A stretch of DNA of 64,000 bases from Acidobacteriota bacterium (GCA_021803035.1 JAJZME010000059.1:210105-274104); one strand, 5' to 3'; numbered from the stretch's first letter, positions 21,659 through 31,198 are shown. Made by a program: numbers and translations. The notes: generated from the letters alone by a model not told the origin.

Positions 21659-22276
21659 TCATACCGTAACGGCGCGCTCCTTGCGCCGTTTCCACCAGGC
21701 GATGGCAGGCCGCGCCGCCAGCAGCACGGCAAGGGCGACAGTCTCATCAAGCGGCTTCAGCACGCCGGGCTTCATCTGCCACCAAAAGTGAATCACAGCC
21801 AGAATGGCAGCCGGATAGATGAGCATGTGCAGCCGGTTCCAGCGCTTGCCGCCCAGCTTGATGATGGCGCGCCGCGTGGAGGTGGCAGCCAGCGGCAGCA
21901 GCAGCAGATAGGCGGCCATGCCGGCCGTGATGTAGCGGCGCGTGACTACCTCGCTCAGCATGCGCGATACGTTGAAGCCCGCATAGAGCGCTATGAAGGT
22001 AAGCAGGTGCAGCGAGGCATAAAAGAAGACAAACATACCAAACAGTCTGCGAAACCGCACCAGCCAACTGAACCGCGGGAAGATGCGGCGCACCGGCGAA
22101 ATGGCCAACGTGACGAGCAGCAGGTTCAGCGCGGTATTGCCCGTGGTGAAGGCGATATTTTGGGTGGGGTTGGGACCGAGGTTGTTCGTCACCGCGCCCC
22201 ACATGAGCCACGCGAGCGGCGCGAGGCAACCGAGCCAGGTGAGGGTCTTGAGGAGAATGATTGTGCGACGGTTCAT
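21659..22276 (-). CDS. msrQ: Haem-binding membrane subunit MsrQ
   Basis: MsrQ feeds electrons from the quinone pool or flavin through haem b to periplasmic MsrP for repair of methionine sulfoxide. About six membrane helices are visible in roughly 205 aa, with the family region FRRLFGMFVFFYASLHLLTF and histidines in HLLTF and HMLIYPAAILAVIHFWW that fit haem ligation. Start is ATG 22276, or ATG 22285 three codons upstream. The start region abuts an unusual 8-bp tandem repeat. Downstream of msrP on the same strand, as usual. Confidence 0.9.
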   Translation of the reverse strand: MNRRTIILLKTLTWLGCLAPLAWLMWGAVTNNLGPNPTQNIAFTTGNTALNLLLVTLAISPVRRIFPRFSWLVRFRRLFGMFVFFYASLHLLTFIALYAGFNVSRMLSEVVTRRYITAGMAAYLLLLPLAATSTRRAIIKLGGKRWNRLHMLIYPAAILAVIHFWWQMKPGVLKPLDETVALAVLLAARPAIAWWKRRKERAVTV

Positions 22277-22282
22277 GGGTAG

Positions 22283-22370
22283 CAAGTTGGCAAGTCAGCG
22301 AGTTAGCCGGTTAGCGATTTAGCGGGTTGGCGAGCCAGCAGGTTAGCAAGTTGGCAAGTTGGCGGGGAGG
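22283..22370. repeat. Degenerate 8-bp tandem repeat, about 11 units
   Basis: Consecutive octamers follow the pattern C-R-R-G-T-T-R-G: CAAGTTGG, CAAGTCAG, CGAGTTAG, CCGGTTAG, CGATTTAG, CGGGTTGG, CGAGCCAG, CAGGTTAG, CAAGTTGG, CAAGTTGG, CGGGGAGG. The array lies between msrP and msrQ and touches the msrQ start region, so copy-number change would alter its leader. Confidence 0.85.
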
Positions 22371-22467
22371 CAGAGCTAATGCGAGCATCGCTGCCTGGTG
22401 GTTACGCAACACTTGGTTGTACATGTGAGTTCCGCTTACGCAAGTCCCTCCGCTTGCACCGTTCTGA

Positions 22468-23472
22468 CTAGTAGTACTTACTGAGATTCATGCCTTTATA
22501 GAGATAGGCCACCTGGTTGCCATAGCCGTTGAACATAAGCGTGGTGCGGAGCTGATCGTAGAAGGGCAGGCCGATGCGCCGCTCCGTCTTCTGGCTCCAG
22601 GGGACGCGATCTACGTTGGGATTGACGTTGGAGTAAAAGCCATACTCCTCAGGCGACTGGTCGTTCCAGGTGGTTCGCGGCTGGCGTTCCACAAAGCGTA
22701 CGGCCACGATGGACTTGGGCGATTTGAAGCCGTACTTCCACGGCACTACGATGCGCACCGGTGCACCGTCCTGGTTGGGCAGCACCTGGCCGTAGAGGCC
22801 GAAGGTAAGCAGCGTCAGCTCATTCATCGCTTCGTCCATCCGCAGGCCCTCGTGGTAGGGCCAGTTGATGGTGGCGTCCTGATGTGACCACCGCTCCACA
22901 CGCGCGTCGTAGTAGGAGAGAAATTCCACGTACTTGGCCGAGGGCAGCGGGTCGCACTGCTTGATGAACTCCGATAGCGAATAGCCCACCCAGGGAATCA
23001 CCATGCTCCACGCCTCGACACAGCGATGGCGGTAGACGCGGTCTTCAAGCGGGCGCAGCTTGAGCAGATCTTCAATGCCGAAGGTGCGCGGCTTCTTCAC
23101 CGCGCCTTCAACCCTGACAGTCCACGGCCGCGTGGGCAGATCGCCCGCGTGCTCGGCGGGATCGCTCTTGCTTACGCCAAATTCGTAGAAGTTGTTGTAG
23201 TGGGTGATGTCGTAGAACGGAGTGAGTCTTTCCCCGGTTGTGGTCAGAGGGCTGTAAACGGTCTTCAACTGCGTATCGTTGCTCTCGGCCAGCACGGTGG
23301 TGCGAGGATCGATGGCCGCAGCCAGGCGGTCCGCGCCAAGAGCCGCTGCGCCAAGGGCCGCCGCGCCAGTGGCCGCGCGGCGCAGAAAACGGCGCCGCCC
23401 CTCGAAGCGGAGATACTCGCTCTCCGATGTGACCTCGGACGAAGGAATGTCGGGTGGTTTGCCGATAAACAT
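22468..23472 (-). CDS. msrP: Protein-methionine-sulfoxide reductase catalytic subunit MsrP
   Basis: A periplasmic molybdoenzyme that reduces methionine sulfoxide in exported proteins. The 334-aa precursor has a Tat signal (RRRFLRRAA at 26-34, then an alanine-rich hydrophobic stretch) and the sulfite-oxidase-fold core with the molybdenum ligand Cys151 in YRHRCVEAWSM. Further family blocks are ITHYNNFYEFG, PWKYGFKSPKSI and YLYKGMNL near the C-terminus. It lies upstream of msrQ on the same strand, separated by about 190 bp that include the tandem repeat. Confidence 0.96.
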   Translation of the reverse strand: MFIGKPPDIPSSEVTSESEYLRFEGRRRFLRRAATGAAALGAAALGADRLAAAIDPRTTVLAESNDTQLKTVYSPLTTTGERLTPFYDITHYNNFYEFGVSKSDPAEHAGDLPTRPWTVRVEGAVKKPRTFGIEDLLKLRPLEDRVYRHRCVEAWSMVIPWVGYSLSEFIKQCDPLPSAKYVEFLSYYDARVERWSHQDATINWPYHEGLRMDEAMNELTLLTFGLYGQVLPNQDGAPVRIVVPWKYGFKSPKSIVAVRFVERQPRTTWNDQSPEEYGFYSNVNPNVDRVPWSQKTERRIGLPFYDQLRTTLMFNGYGNQVAYLYKGMNLSKYY

Positions 23473-23625
23473 GGGATGACCTCGCTTGGGGAAGCAGCCG
23501 TCTTATTTCATTAGACACCACGCAGTGCCATCTAGTTACAAAGAGATACCGCGATTCAGTTCGCAATGTGAATTTGCCGAAGAGCAAGACAGGATTTTGC
23601 AGTCATTTCCCGCGATCGCCAGTCT

Positions 23626-25086
23626 CTAAACGGCTTCCGAATCGCGGCCGGCTGGAGGAGGGTTCCTGTCCTGCGCGGGACAGCCGAACGGCCATTGGCG
23701 CAGGCAACGGGCGCGCACCAGGTAGATCGCCGTCCCCGTGACGCCGATGCCCGCCGCAACCGCCAGCTCGCCGACGGCGTTTGCGCGTTTGATCAGGATA
23801 AAGATGAAGCCGGCCATCGCCGCCAGCGGAGGCAAGGGATAGAGCGGAATCTTGAAGGGGCGCTCGAGATCCGGACGGCGGATGCGGAGCCAGATGACGC
23901 CGGCCTGCTGCAGGAAAAACTGCAGGATGATGCGGGTGATGACTAGCAGGGTGATGACCTGCGTGAGCGGAAAAAAGCAGAAACAGGCGGCGACGAGGCC
24001 GAGAGTCACAAGCGCGCGGTGAGGGATGCCGTGGCGCGGGTGAACGGCGGCAAGATAGCGAAAGTAATTGCCGTCGCGGGCGGCGGCGTAGGGCACGCGC
24101 GAGTAGCCGAGCAGCAGCGAAAAGACCGACGAAAATGCGGTCCAGATGACCAGCAGGGCGATGATGTATCCGGCCCAGCGGCCGAAGGCCGAGGCGGCGA
24201 TGTTGGCCACCAGCCGCATGCGCATGGCGTCGCTCTCCACCGCGTGCGCCGCGGCGCCGCCAATGGACGGGAGCGCGGCCACGTTCATCAGGACATAGAA
24301 CGCGGCGACGAAAAAGACCGAGAGCAGAATGGCGCGCGGAATGGTGCGCTCGGGCTGGCGCACTTCGCCGCCCAGGAAACAGATGTTGTAGTAGCCCCAG
24401 TAGTCGTAAGTGCAGATGAGCGTGGCCTGGGCCAGGCCGCTGACTGCCAGCGCCGCGGGCAGCGCGGGCGCGGCGGGCATGTGCCAGCCGCTCGTGGCCG
24501 CGGCGCGGGCGAAGCCGGAGACGATGACGCCCGCGATGGCCGCCATCACGCCGCCGAACAGCACCCAGGCCATGCCGGTGATTACGCTCAGGCGGCGATA
24601 AAGCATCCATGTGACCAGCAGGCAGGCGGCGGCAGCCACAAAACCGGAGTAGTGCAGGGCCGGCAGCGCGGCGATGGGTGAGCCATCCAGGCCACGCCAG
24701 AAGATTCCCAAAAATCCGGACAGGCCGATGCAGCCGGAAGCGATGGAAAGGGGCGCGGTGAAGGTCAACTGCCAGACAAAGAGAAAGCTGAGCCAGTTGC
24801 CGGCGCGGTCGGGGCCGTAGATCTCGCGCAGGAAGGCATAGGAGCCGCCGGCGCGCGGGAAGGCTGCGCCCAGCTCAGCCCACACCAGGCCGTCGGCCAC
24901 GGCGATGGCCGCGCCCAGCACCCACGCCCAGATGGAAAGCCGGTAGCCGGCCGCGGCGATCACCAGCGGCAGCGTAATGAACGGACCGACGCCGATCATC
25001 TCCAGCATATTGAAAAGCACGGCCGGGCGAAGGCCAATGCGCCGCTCGAGGGTGGTACCGCCGGAGGTGAGCTGAGGAGAAGACAT
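23626..25086 (-). CDS. APC-superfamily amino acid permease
   Basis: A 486-aa integral membrane transporter with about 12 hydrophobic segments. It starts MSSPQLTSGGTTLERRIGLRPAVLFNMLEMIGVGPF, the typical first helix entry of the amino acid-polyamine-organocation family, and contains FPRAGGSYAFLREIYG, a conserved block after helix 2. The substrate cannot be told. The ATG at 25086 is chosen because the family homology begins there; only a weak GGAG lies upstream. It is divergent from the PIG-L gene, and their start codons are 40 bp apart. Confidence 0.9.
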   Translation of the reverse strand: MSSPQLTSGGTTLERRIGLRPAVLFNMLEMIGVGPFITLPLVIAAAGYRLSIWAWVLGAAIAVADGLVWAELGAAFPRAGGSYAFLREIYGPDRAGNWLSFLFVWQLTFTAPLSIASGCIGLSGFLGIFWRGLDGSPIAALPALHYSGFVAAAACLLVTWMLYRRLSVITGMAWVLFGGVMAAIAGVIVSGFARAAATSGWHMPAAPALPAALAVSGLAQATLICTYDYWGYYNICFLGGEVRQPERTIPRAILLSVFFVAAFYVLMNVAALPSIGGAAAHAVESDAMRMRLVANIAASAFGRWAGYIIALLVIWTAFSSVFSLLLGYSRVPYAAARDGNYFRYLAAVHPRHGIPHRALVTLGLVAACFCFFPLTQVITLLVITRIILQFFLQQAGVIWLRIRRPDLERPFKIPLYPLPPLAAMAGFIFILIKRANAVGELAVAAGIGVTGTAIYLVRARCLRQWPFGCPAQDRNPPPAGRDSEAV

Positions 25087-25110
25087 GCGGCTCTTACGCT
25101 CCACGGATTG

Positions 25111-25116
25111 TACACT
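25111..25116 (+). promoter_or_regulatory. -10-like hexamer close to the PIG-L start
   Basis: TACACT ends 10 nt before ATG 25127. No Shine-Dalgarno is present, consistent with a very short leader. Confidence 0.3.
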
Positions 25117-25126
25117 GGCGGTGGAT

Positions 25127-27997
25127 ATGAATCTTCCCACGGGTTTCCATCGCACAGCAGCTACCGTGGCCCTGGCGGGCCTTTTCTGGATGGGCGCAAG
25201 CCTACGCAACGTTGGCGCACAGCAGGAGACGCCGGCGGCAAATGTGGCCGCCGAGCTGGCGGAGGTTCCGCTGCCCAAGCCTGCGTCCTATGCCATTTCC
25301 CTGCCTGAAGACCGCGGCATGGCCGGCATGGAGCAGGATCTGAAGCGGCTGGACACTACCGCCAGCATCCTGTTCATCGTGGCGCATCCCGACGATGAGG
25401 ACGGCCCGCTGCTGACGTATCTCTCGCGCGGCAAAGGCGTGCGCGCCACGCTGTATACGCTGACGCGCGGCGAAGGCGGGCAGAACCTGATGTCGGCCGA
25501 CGAGTACGATGCGCTGGGCCTGATCCGCACCAACGAGTTGCTCAGCGCCGACCGGTACTACGGAGTCAAGCAGCTTTGGGGCACGGTAGTCGATTTCGGC
25601 TTTTCGAAGACCAAGAAAGGCTCGATGAGCAAGTGGGGCTACCAGCGCGCGCTCTATGACGCGGTGCTGGCGGTGCGCCGCACGCGGCCGCAGATCGTCG
25701 CCAGCACCTTCGTCGGCGGCATCACCGACGGGCACGGCCAGCACCAGGTCTCCGGCGAGATGACGCAGGAGGTGTTCAAGGACGCCGCCAATCCCAATGT
25801 ATTTCCCGGCCAGCTGAAGAATGGACTGGAACCGTGGCAACCGCTGGCAATTTACAGCCGCACGCCCTTTGCCCGCATTGTGAACGGAAAGATGTATGAC
25901 TACGCCACCGGAAAGTGGGCGCCGGCGCGGTTTTACAACTACATTACGGGCAAGTGGACGACGAAGCCGCTTTCGGTCGACGTGCGGGTTCCGGTGGGCG
26001 CCTATGATCCGGCTCTTGGCCGCTCCTATCTGCAGATTGCCCGCCAGGGTTGGGGCATGCACAAATCGCAGTATGGCGGCGCCAACCCGACGCTCAGCGG
26101 TCCAGCTTATTCCGACTATCACCTTTGGGCCGTCGCGCCCTCGGCGCAGGCCACGGGCGCAAGCCACCCGGCCAACGACAGCCTCTTCCACAACAGCAAA
26201 GTGAATATCGACACAAGCATTGAGGGACTGGCGCAACTGGCAGGGAGCCATCCGCCGGCGTGGCTGACCGGGAGCTTGCGCCAGATTCAGACGGGGTTGG
26301 GCTCGCTTCTGGCTTCGTGCACGTGCCACGACCCGGCGGCCGCGGCGCGCAAGCTGGTTCCGATCTACCGCGACGTGCTGAACCTGCGCACACGCGTGGC
26401 GGCAAGCAGCCTGAGCGCGGAAGCCAAGTCGAACCTGCTGTTCCAGCTCGACACAAAGATCGATCAGTTTCAACAGACATTCAAGCAGATGCTCGGCCTC
26501 AGCCTGACGGCATTTACAGCACGCCACAGTGAGCGCGGGCGCAGCTTCTTCGGGAGCAGCTCGGCGCCGGTGATGCCGCCCAGCGTCACGCCGGACGAGC
26601 ACATTTACGTGCGCGTGCACACGTCGCACGCCGTGCCGGGAGTTCGCCTGACACGCGTATGGCTGGTGAGCCACAGCGGCTCGCCATGGACGGCGGAAGA
26701 CACAGCCGGCGCCATTGACGCCGCAGCCGCAGCCGCTCCGGCAACCGATCGCACCTTCAGCGTGCAAGTGCCGGACAACGCCCAACCCACCGCGCCGTAC
26801 TTTACCCGCCCCAACGTTGAGCAGGCGTATTACAACCTTCTGAATCCCAAATGGCGGGAAGACTCTTTTGAACCGTGGCCGCTGGCAGCCTGGGCCGAAT
26901 TCAGCTTCGACGGCGTTCCCATCCGGCTGGGCGAGGTGGTGCAGACGCTCCAGCGCGTTACCGGCCCCGGCGGTTTTTATGAGCCGCTGGTGGTCACGCC
27001 GGCCATCGGCGTCCGCGTCGATCCGCAGGCGCGCATTTTGCCGCTGAACGGCGGGCCGCTGCCGGTCCACGTCACCATCCACGCCGAGGCCGCAGCCAGT
27101 GGAACAGTCGATCTCAAGGTTCCCGCAGGCTGGCAGGCGGATCCGGCGCAGCAGGCATTTCATATCGCTGCCGCCGGCGATACCGCGCCGCTGACCTTCT
27201 CCGTGCAGCCGCATGGCGCCGAGACCGGCGCCTACACCATTGAAGCGGTGGCGCACTCGGGCGGCAAGACCTACACCACCGGCTGGCGAAGCGTGGGCTA
27301 CGCCGGACTGCGCCCCTACAACCTGTACCGGCGGGCGGAGATCAAGACCAGCAAAGTGGCTGTGAAGGTGGCGCCCGGTCTGCGCGTGGGCTACATCATG
27401 GGCACTGGCGACACCGTTCCCCAGGCCATTCGCGACCTGGGCATCACGCCGCAACTGATCACGCCGGCGCAGCTGGCGACCAGCAATTTCTCGGCCTGGA
27501 ACACGATCATGATCGGCATTCGCGCCTACGCGGTGCTTCCGGAACTGGCCGCGGCCGAACCGCGCTTGCTGCAGTTTGTCAAAAATGGCGGAACGCTCAT
27601 CGTGCAGTACCAGAGCCACGACTTCCCTGCCCCGCTGCCGCTCACGCTGACCGGCCAGCCGCCATCAAGCGTCGTGGATGAAACCGATCCCGTAAAGCTG
27701 CTTGTGCCCTCGAACCCGCTGCTTAACTGGCCCAACCACATTACGGCCGCCGACTTCAACGGCTGGGTGGAAGAGCGCGGCCACGGGTTTCCGAGCACGT
27801 GGGCACCGGGATATACCGCTCTGACTGAAACCGCCGACCCCGGACAGGCTCCGCAGCGCGGCGGCCTGCTGGTGGCGCATGTCGGCAAGGGCACTTATAT
27901 CTACGTTGCCTATGCGCTCTACCGGCAGTTACCCGAGCTGGTGCCAGGATCTTACCGGATCCTCGCCAACCTGCTGAGCGCGGGCAGAGAGAAATAA
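25127..27997 (+). CDS. Large secreted PIG-L family deacetylase
   Basis: A 956-aa exported protein. A signal-like segment (about 8-32) is followed by a PIG-L/LmbE zinc deacetylase domain (about 75-260) with the motif AHPDDED (His87, Asp89, Asp90), TRGEGGQN and a later GHGQHQ ligand region. A long middle part (about 430-770) is beta-rich and Ig-like. The C-terminal 200 residues (LRVGYIMGTGDTVPQAIRDL... IGIRAYAVLPEL) look like a glutamine-amidotransferase/ThuA-like fold without visible catalytic residues. Family members deacetylate N-acetyl-sugars; the substrate here is unknown, and secretion suggests an external glycan. ATG 25127 starts the signal peptide. Confidence 0.88.
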   Translation: MNLPTGFHRTAATVALAGLFWMGASLRNVGAQQETPAANVAAELAEVPLPKPASYAISLPEDRGMAGMEQDLKRLDTTASILFIVAHPDDEDGPLLTYLSRGKGVRATLYTLTRGEGGQNLMSADEYDALGLIRTNELLSADRYYGVKQLWGTVVDFGFSKTKKGSMSKWGYQRALYDAVLAVRRTRPQIVASTFVGGITDGHGQHQVSGEMTQEVFKDAANPNVFPGQLKNGLEPWQPLAIYSRTPFARIVNGKMYDYATGKWAPARFYNYITGKWTTKPLSVDVRVPVGAYDPALGRSYLQIARQGWGMHKSQYGGANPTLSGPAYSDYHLWAVAPSAQATGASHPANDSLFHNSKVNIDTSIEGLAQLAGSHPPAWLTGSLRQIQTGLGSLLASCTCHDPAAAARKLVPIYRDVLNLRTRVAASSLSAEAKSNLLFQLDTKIDQFQQTFKQMLGLSLTAFTARHSERGRSFFGSSSAPVMPPSVTPDEHIYVRVHTSHAVPGVRLTRVWLVSHSGSPWTAEDTAGAIDAAAAAAPATDRTFSVQVPDNAQPTAPYFTRPNVEQAYYNLLNPKWREDSFEPWPLAAWAEFSFDGVPIRLGEVVQTLQRVTGPGGFYEPLVVTPAIGVRVDPQARILPLNGGPLPVHVTIHAEAAASGTVDLKVPAGWQADPAQQAFHIAAAGDTAPLTFSVQPHGAETGAYTIEAVAHSGGKTYTTGWRSVGYAGLRPYNLYRRAEIKTSKVAVKVAPGLRVGYIMGTGDTVPQAIRDLGITPQLITPAQLATSNFSAWNTIMIGIRAYAVLPELAAAEPRLLQFVKNGGTLIVQYQSHDFPAPLPLTLTGQPPSSVVDETDPVKLLVPSNPLLNWPNHITAADFNGWVEERGHGFPSTWAPGYTALTETADPGQAPQRGGLLVAHVGKGTYIYVAYALYRQLPELVPGSYRILANLLSAGREK

Positions 27998-28496
27998 CTG
28001 GGCTTAAGTCACACATGAAACCTGCATGGCTTGATGGCTACGACAGAGTCAGGCCCATACAGCCTTGCGGGCCAACGGCAGCGTCACGGCATCTGCTGCC
28101 ACAGTGCTACGGCAATAATTAGATGCGAGAGAGCGATTCCTACGTTCCACAGCTTCATTAAGCTATTCTCACAAAACGACGAATGCATTGTTAAAGACAG
28201 ATGAAATCTCCCATAAACTCTGCGTCTGTAAAGCGGCCGACTCCGCGAGAATCTTTCATTAAAAAAATCTAAATTATTCATAGATTCACATAACTCTGCG
28301 AGTCTGGAAAACGGAAGCGGCTGGCAAGTTTTCCGCCTCCATCCATCTTTCCGCATCACCGATGAGGCAGGAATAGTGTGTCGTCTCCTTCGAGGCTGAC
28401 TGCAAATGCGGAAGTGCCAGTGCGATCCGGTCATGCCGGTTCGGGCATGAACGGCCCATACCAAACCGAACAGCAAGCAAGGAGTTGAGAGGCCCA
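27998..28496. other. Intergenic region before the porin-like gene
   Basis: A 500-bp gap. An AT-rich tract at about 28258-28290 contains poly-A and TAAATTATTC-like sequence that may act as promoter or UP element for the following gene. No open frame on either strand has family character. Confidence 0.4.
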
Positions 28497-30284
28497 ATGA
28501 AGCTCAAAGTCAAGTCTGCCGCTGCAACAGTTCTCGCAGCCACACTTGCCGTGTCTTATGCCTACGCCAGCGGTCCGGCTGCGCCGGCAAAGAAGCGCCA
28601 AGCCCCCCGGGAAGAGACGATGCAGTCGATCGAAGAGCAGATCCAGGCGCTGCGACAGGAGATGCAGAGCCAGATCGATGCGCTGAAGCAGCAACTGGCC
28701 AGCAAGGACGAGCAATTGCGGCAGGCACAGCTGGCAGCCAGCAAAGCACAGGCCGCCGCGCACAAGGCCGAGGCCGCCGCCTCATGGCAGCAGCAGGCGG
28801 TCAAGGAAAACACCAACGCCGTCAATGCCCTGCAAAGCTCGGTCAACGGTATCAAGGGCAGCCAGTCTTCGCTGTCGAAGACCGTCCTGGCCGTCTCCAG
28901 GAACACGCAGCAGATCAAGAAGGAAGTCAACCATCCTGACGTGCTGCATTTCAAGGGCATCACACTCTCGCCAACGGGCAGCTTCCTCGCTGCCGAAACG
29001 GTGTGGCGTCAGGGAGCTACCGGCGGCGGACTGAACACGGCGTTCTCCACCATTCCGCTGGCGAACTCCGACAACGCGAACCTGAGCGAATTTCAGGGCA
29101 CAGGCCGTCAGTCGCGGGTAGCCCTGAAGGCTCAGGGGAAGACGGGCGACCTGACCTTGACCGGCTACTACGAGATGGACTGGCTGGGCACGGGCATTAC
29201 TTCAAACAACAATCAGTCAAACAGTTACGTGCTGCGGATGCGCCAGTTGTGGGCGGATGCACGATTCACCAACGGCTGGGACGTCTCCGCCGGCCAGGGT
29301 TGGTCGCTGGCCACGGAAACGACGAACGGGCTCCGGAGAGGCAGCGAGATTCTGCCAGGCACCATCGACCCCCAGTACGAAGCCGGCTTCGTTTGGGCCC
29401 GCCAGTACAGCTTCCGCGTCACCAAGAATATCGGCAGGAAATTCTTCGTGGGCGCTTCCGCCGAGAATGCCCAGATCCTGAATCCGGCCGGCGCCAATAT
29501 GCCGACCAATCTGCTGATCGGCTCGGCTGGCAACGGCGGCGGCCTCTACAATCCCGACGCGAATTACTCGTTCAACAAAACGCCGGACTTCATCGCCAAA
29601 ATCGCTGTCCAGCCAGGCTGGGGACACTGGGAGTTGTTCGGTATCGGCCGCAGCTTCCGCGACCGCATCTATCCCGTTTCCGGCGCGGCGTTTAACAACA
29701 CGGTGTGGGGCGGCGGCATCGGCGGCGGCTTCCGCGGTCCTCTGGCCCACAAGAAGGTCTCCATCGGTATGAAGGGCCTGTGGGGCGAAGGCGTTGGCCG
29801 TTACGGCTCGTCTACAATCGCCGACATCACGCTGCGTCCCAATGGAACGATTTCGCCAATTCACGGGTTCTCTGCGCTGAGCACGCTGGAATTGTTCCCG
29901 ACTCCGCGCTGGTACATCTACCTGAACTATGGCGGCGACTATCTCGGCCGTGACTGGACGCTCAACAGCAAAGGGCAAGAGGTCGGCTACGGCACCTACA
30001 CCGCCAATATGACGGGTTGCAATGTTGAAGTTCCCTCCAATGGGCCTTTCAGTCCTTCCAGCCCGGCAAATTGCACCGGCAACACCAAGGACGTGCAGGA
30101 ATTCACCTCCGGGTACTGGTATAACCTCTCCTCCGGTCCCAAAGGCACATGGCGCTACGGACTGCAGTACAGCCGGTTTGAGCGCAATCTGTGGTCAGGC
30201 GATGGCGGCACAACCAACCCCGGCGGCGGCGCCAGCGGCATCGACAACATGTTCTGGACCTCATTCCGTTACTATCTGCCTTAG
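28497..30284 (+). CDS. Outer-membrane porin-like beta-barrel with N-terminal coiled coil
   Basis: A 595-aa exported protein. Signal peptide 1-25 (LAVSYAYAS) is followed by a long heptad-rich coiled coil at about 38-145 (IEEQIQALRQEMQSQIDALK), then alternating beta-strand sequence to the C-terminus, ending WTSFRYYLP. An aromatic-rich end and a coiled coil that can tether to peptidoglycan or trimerise fit an outer-membrane channel protein. Phe/Tyr/Trp-rich strands and Gly-Asn loops dominate the rest. GAGAGG precedes ATG 28497. The exact solute is unknown. A perfect palindrome follows the stop. Confidence 0.82.
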   Translation: MKLKVKSAAATVLAATLAVSYAYASGPAAPAKKRQAPREETMQSIEEQIQALRQEMQSQIDALKQQLASKDEQLRQAQLAASKAQAAAHKAEAAASWQQQAVKENTNAVNALQSSVNGIKGSQSSLSKTVLAVSRNTQQIKKEVNHPDVLHFKGITLSPTGSFLAAETVWRQGATGGGLNTAFSTIPLANSDNANLSEFQGTGRQSRVALKAQGKTGDLTLTGYYEMDWLGTGITSNNNQSNSYVLRMRQLWADARFTNGWDVSAGQGWSLATETTNGLRRGSEILPGTIDPQYEAGFVWARQYSFRVTKNIGRKFFVGASAENAQILNPAGANMPTNLLIGSAGNGGGLYNPDANYSFNKTPDFIAKIAVQPGWGHWELFGIGRSFRDRIYPVSGAAFNNTVWGGGIGGGFRGPLAHKKVSIGMKGLWGEGVGRYGSSTIADITLRPNGTISPIHGFSALSTLELFPTPRWYIYLNYGGDYLGRDWTLNSKGQEVGYGTYTANMTGCNVEVPSNGPFSPSSPANCTGNTKDVQEFTSGYWYNLSSGPKGTWRYGLQYSRFERNLWSGDGGTTNPGGGASGIDNMFWTSFRYYLP

Positions 30285-30733
30285 CGACGTTCGCATGCAC
30301 TCTAACTCAGGAGGCGGCCCATGGGCCGCCTCCTGCGCATGCAGCAATGCGACGCGGTTGCACAAATCCAGGCTTGCGGCGCGATTGTAAACGTAACTCA
30401 GCACCGCGCTTCAAGCAGGCAACTTATTTCTCATTTGCACTAACAGATTCACTGGGTAAGTCCTTCGTTTGCTCCTTGAATCTTTGCGCGGGAACACAGC
30501 AACCCTCTCTTGTTTGCGGGCATCCCTACTTAAGTAAGTAATTCTTAATCATTGCACCGATCTAGGTGATTCGCGATCTGCCTGTAAAGGGCAGAATGTC
30601 TTCCTCCCTCAATTTGCAAGTCTGCGTGCACGTTCAAACTTAAATTCCGCGCAGCAAACTGCGCGCGCTAGCCGATGAGTTACCAAGCCTGCCTCACTAG
30701 ACGGGCCTCATCGGGTGCGGAAAGCAGGCGTGT
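30285..30733. other. Intergenic region after the porin-like gene
   Basis: About 450 bp. It holds the 28-bp palindrome at its start. A lower-GC stretch at about 30420-30660 has several TTAAGTAAG-like and TTAATC-like tracts but no recognisable gene. Confidence 0.4.
30308..30335. terminator. Perfect 28-bp palindrome after the porin-like gene
   Basis: The 28 bp are self-complementary over their full length, with the core GCGGCCCATGGGCCGC at 30314-30329. It lies 24 nt past the stop and would fold into a strong hairpin in the mRNA 3' end. No T-run follows. The same 16-bp core recurs at 62541-62556. Confidence 0.5.
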
Positions 30734-31075
30734 ATGGTGGTCAAGATTCAAAGTCGAGGCCGGCTTGTGACCGGATTGAATGTAGGCGTGAACAATGTGC
30801 GGCGGTACTTTCCAAAACATCTCAGTTTCATCCAACTCGAGTTCGATCATTTGCAGATCGAGTGCAAACTTACACCCGAGTTCTGGCGCGGCGACGGCGA
30901 AATTCAAGATCCCAGACTGACTTTGTGGCTGGAATCGAAAAGCTCGGGACGTCCGGCATGCCAGACACCGGTTCATCTGACCATGATTCGGTCGGGAAAC
31001 AACTGCTTCCGGCTACGGGCGATTTCGTTGAGCATGCGCTCGCCCGCCAGAAGTCTGCCTGCGACAGCAGCGTAA
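30734..31075 (+). CDS. Small protein, conserved-looking, function unknown
   Basis: A 113-aa open frame. The block LEFDHLQIECKLTPEFWRGDGEIQDPRLTLWLESK, then MIRSGNNCFRL, reads like real folded protein: an alternating strand, a DPRL turn and an amphipathic helix. It resembles small acidobacterial proteins I have seen with ...PEFW...EIHDPRL...WLE..., but I cannot name a family. The ATG at 30734 has no clear ribosome-binding site and the last 15 residues look less conserved. It stands 138 bp before dapD on the same strand. Confidence 0.5.
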   Translation: MVVKIQSRGRLVTGLNVGVNNVRRYFPKHLSFIQLEFDHLQIECKLTPEFWRGDGEIQDPRLTLWLESKSSGRPACQTPVHLTMIRSGNNCFRLRAISLSMRSPARSLPATAA

Positions 31076-31198
31076 GCCCGGCGCGCATCAATTCCTTTTC
31101 ATCCCGGCGCTTCCCCAATAAAGCGCAAGGGACAAACGCTGGGCCGTCCGCGAGCCATCACTTCCGGGAACGGGTTTAGTCTGCAAATGCAAAATTGA

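Noticed and set aside
25202..27619. A long open frame (about 800 codons) opposite the PIG-L gene
   Set aside because: It mirrors a GC-rich gene with strong third-position bias and has low-complexity Arg/Ala/Gly-rich sequence without any family motif.
28084..28497. Open frames on the minus strand between the PIG-L and porin-like genes
   Set aside because: No signal, domain or ribosome-binding site; sequence changes character along the frame.
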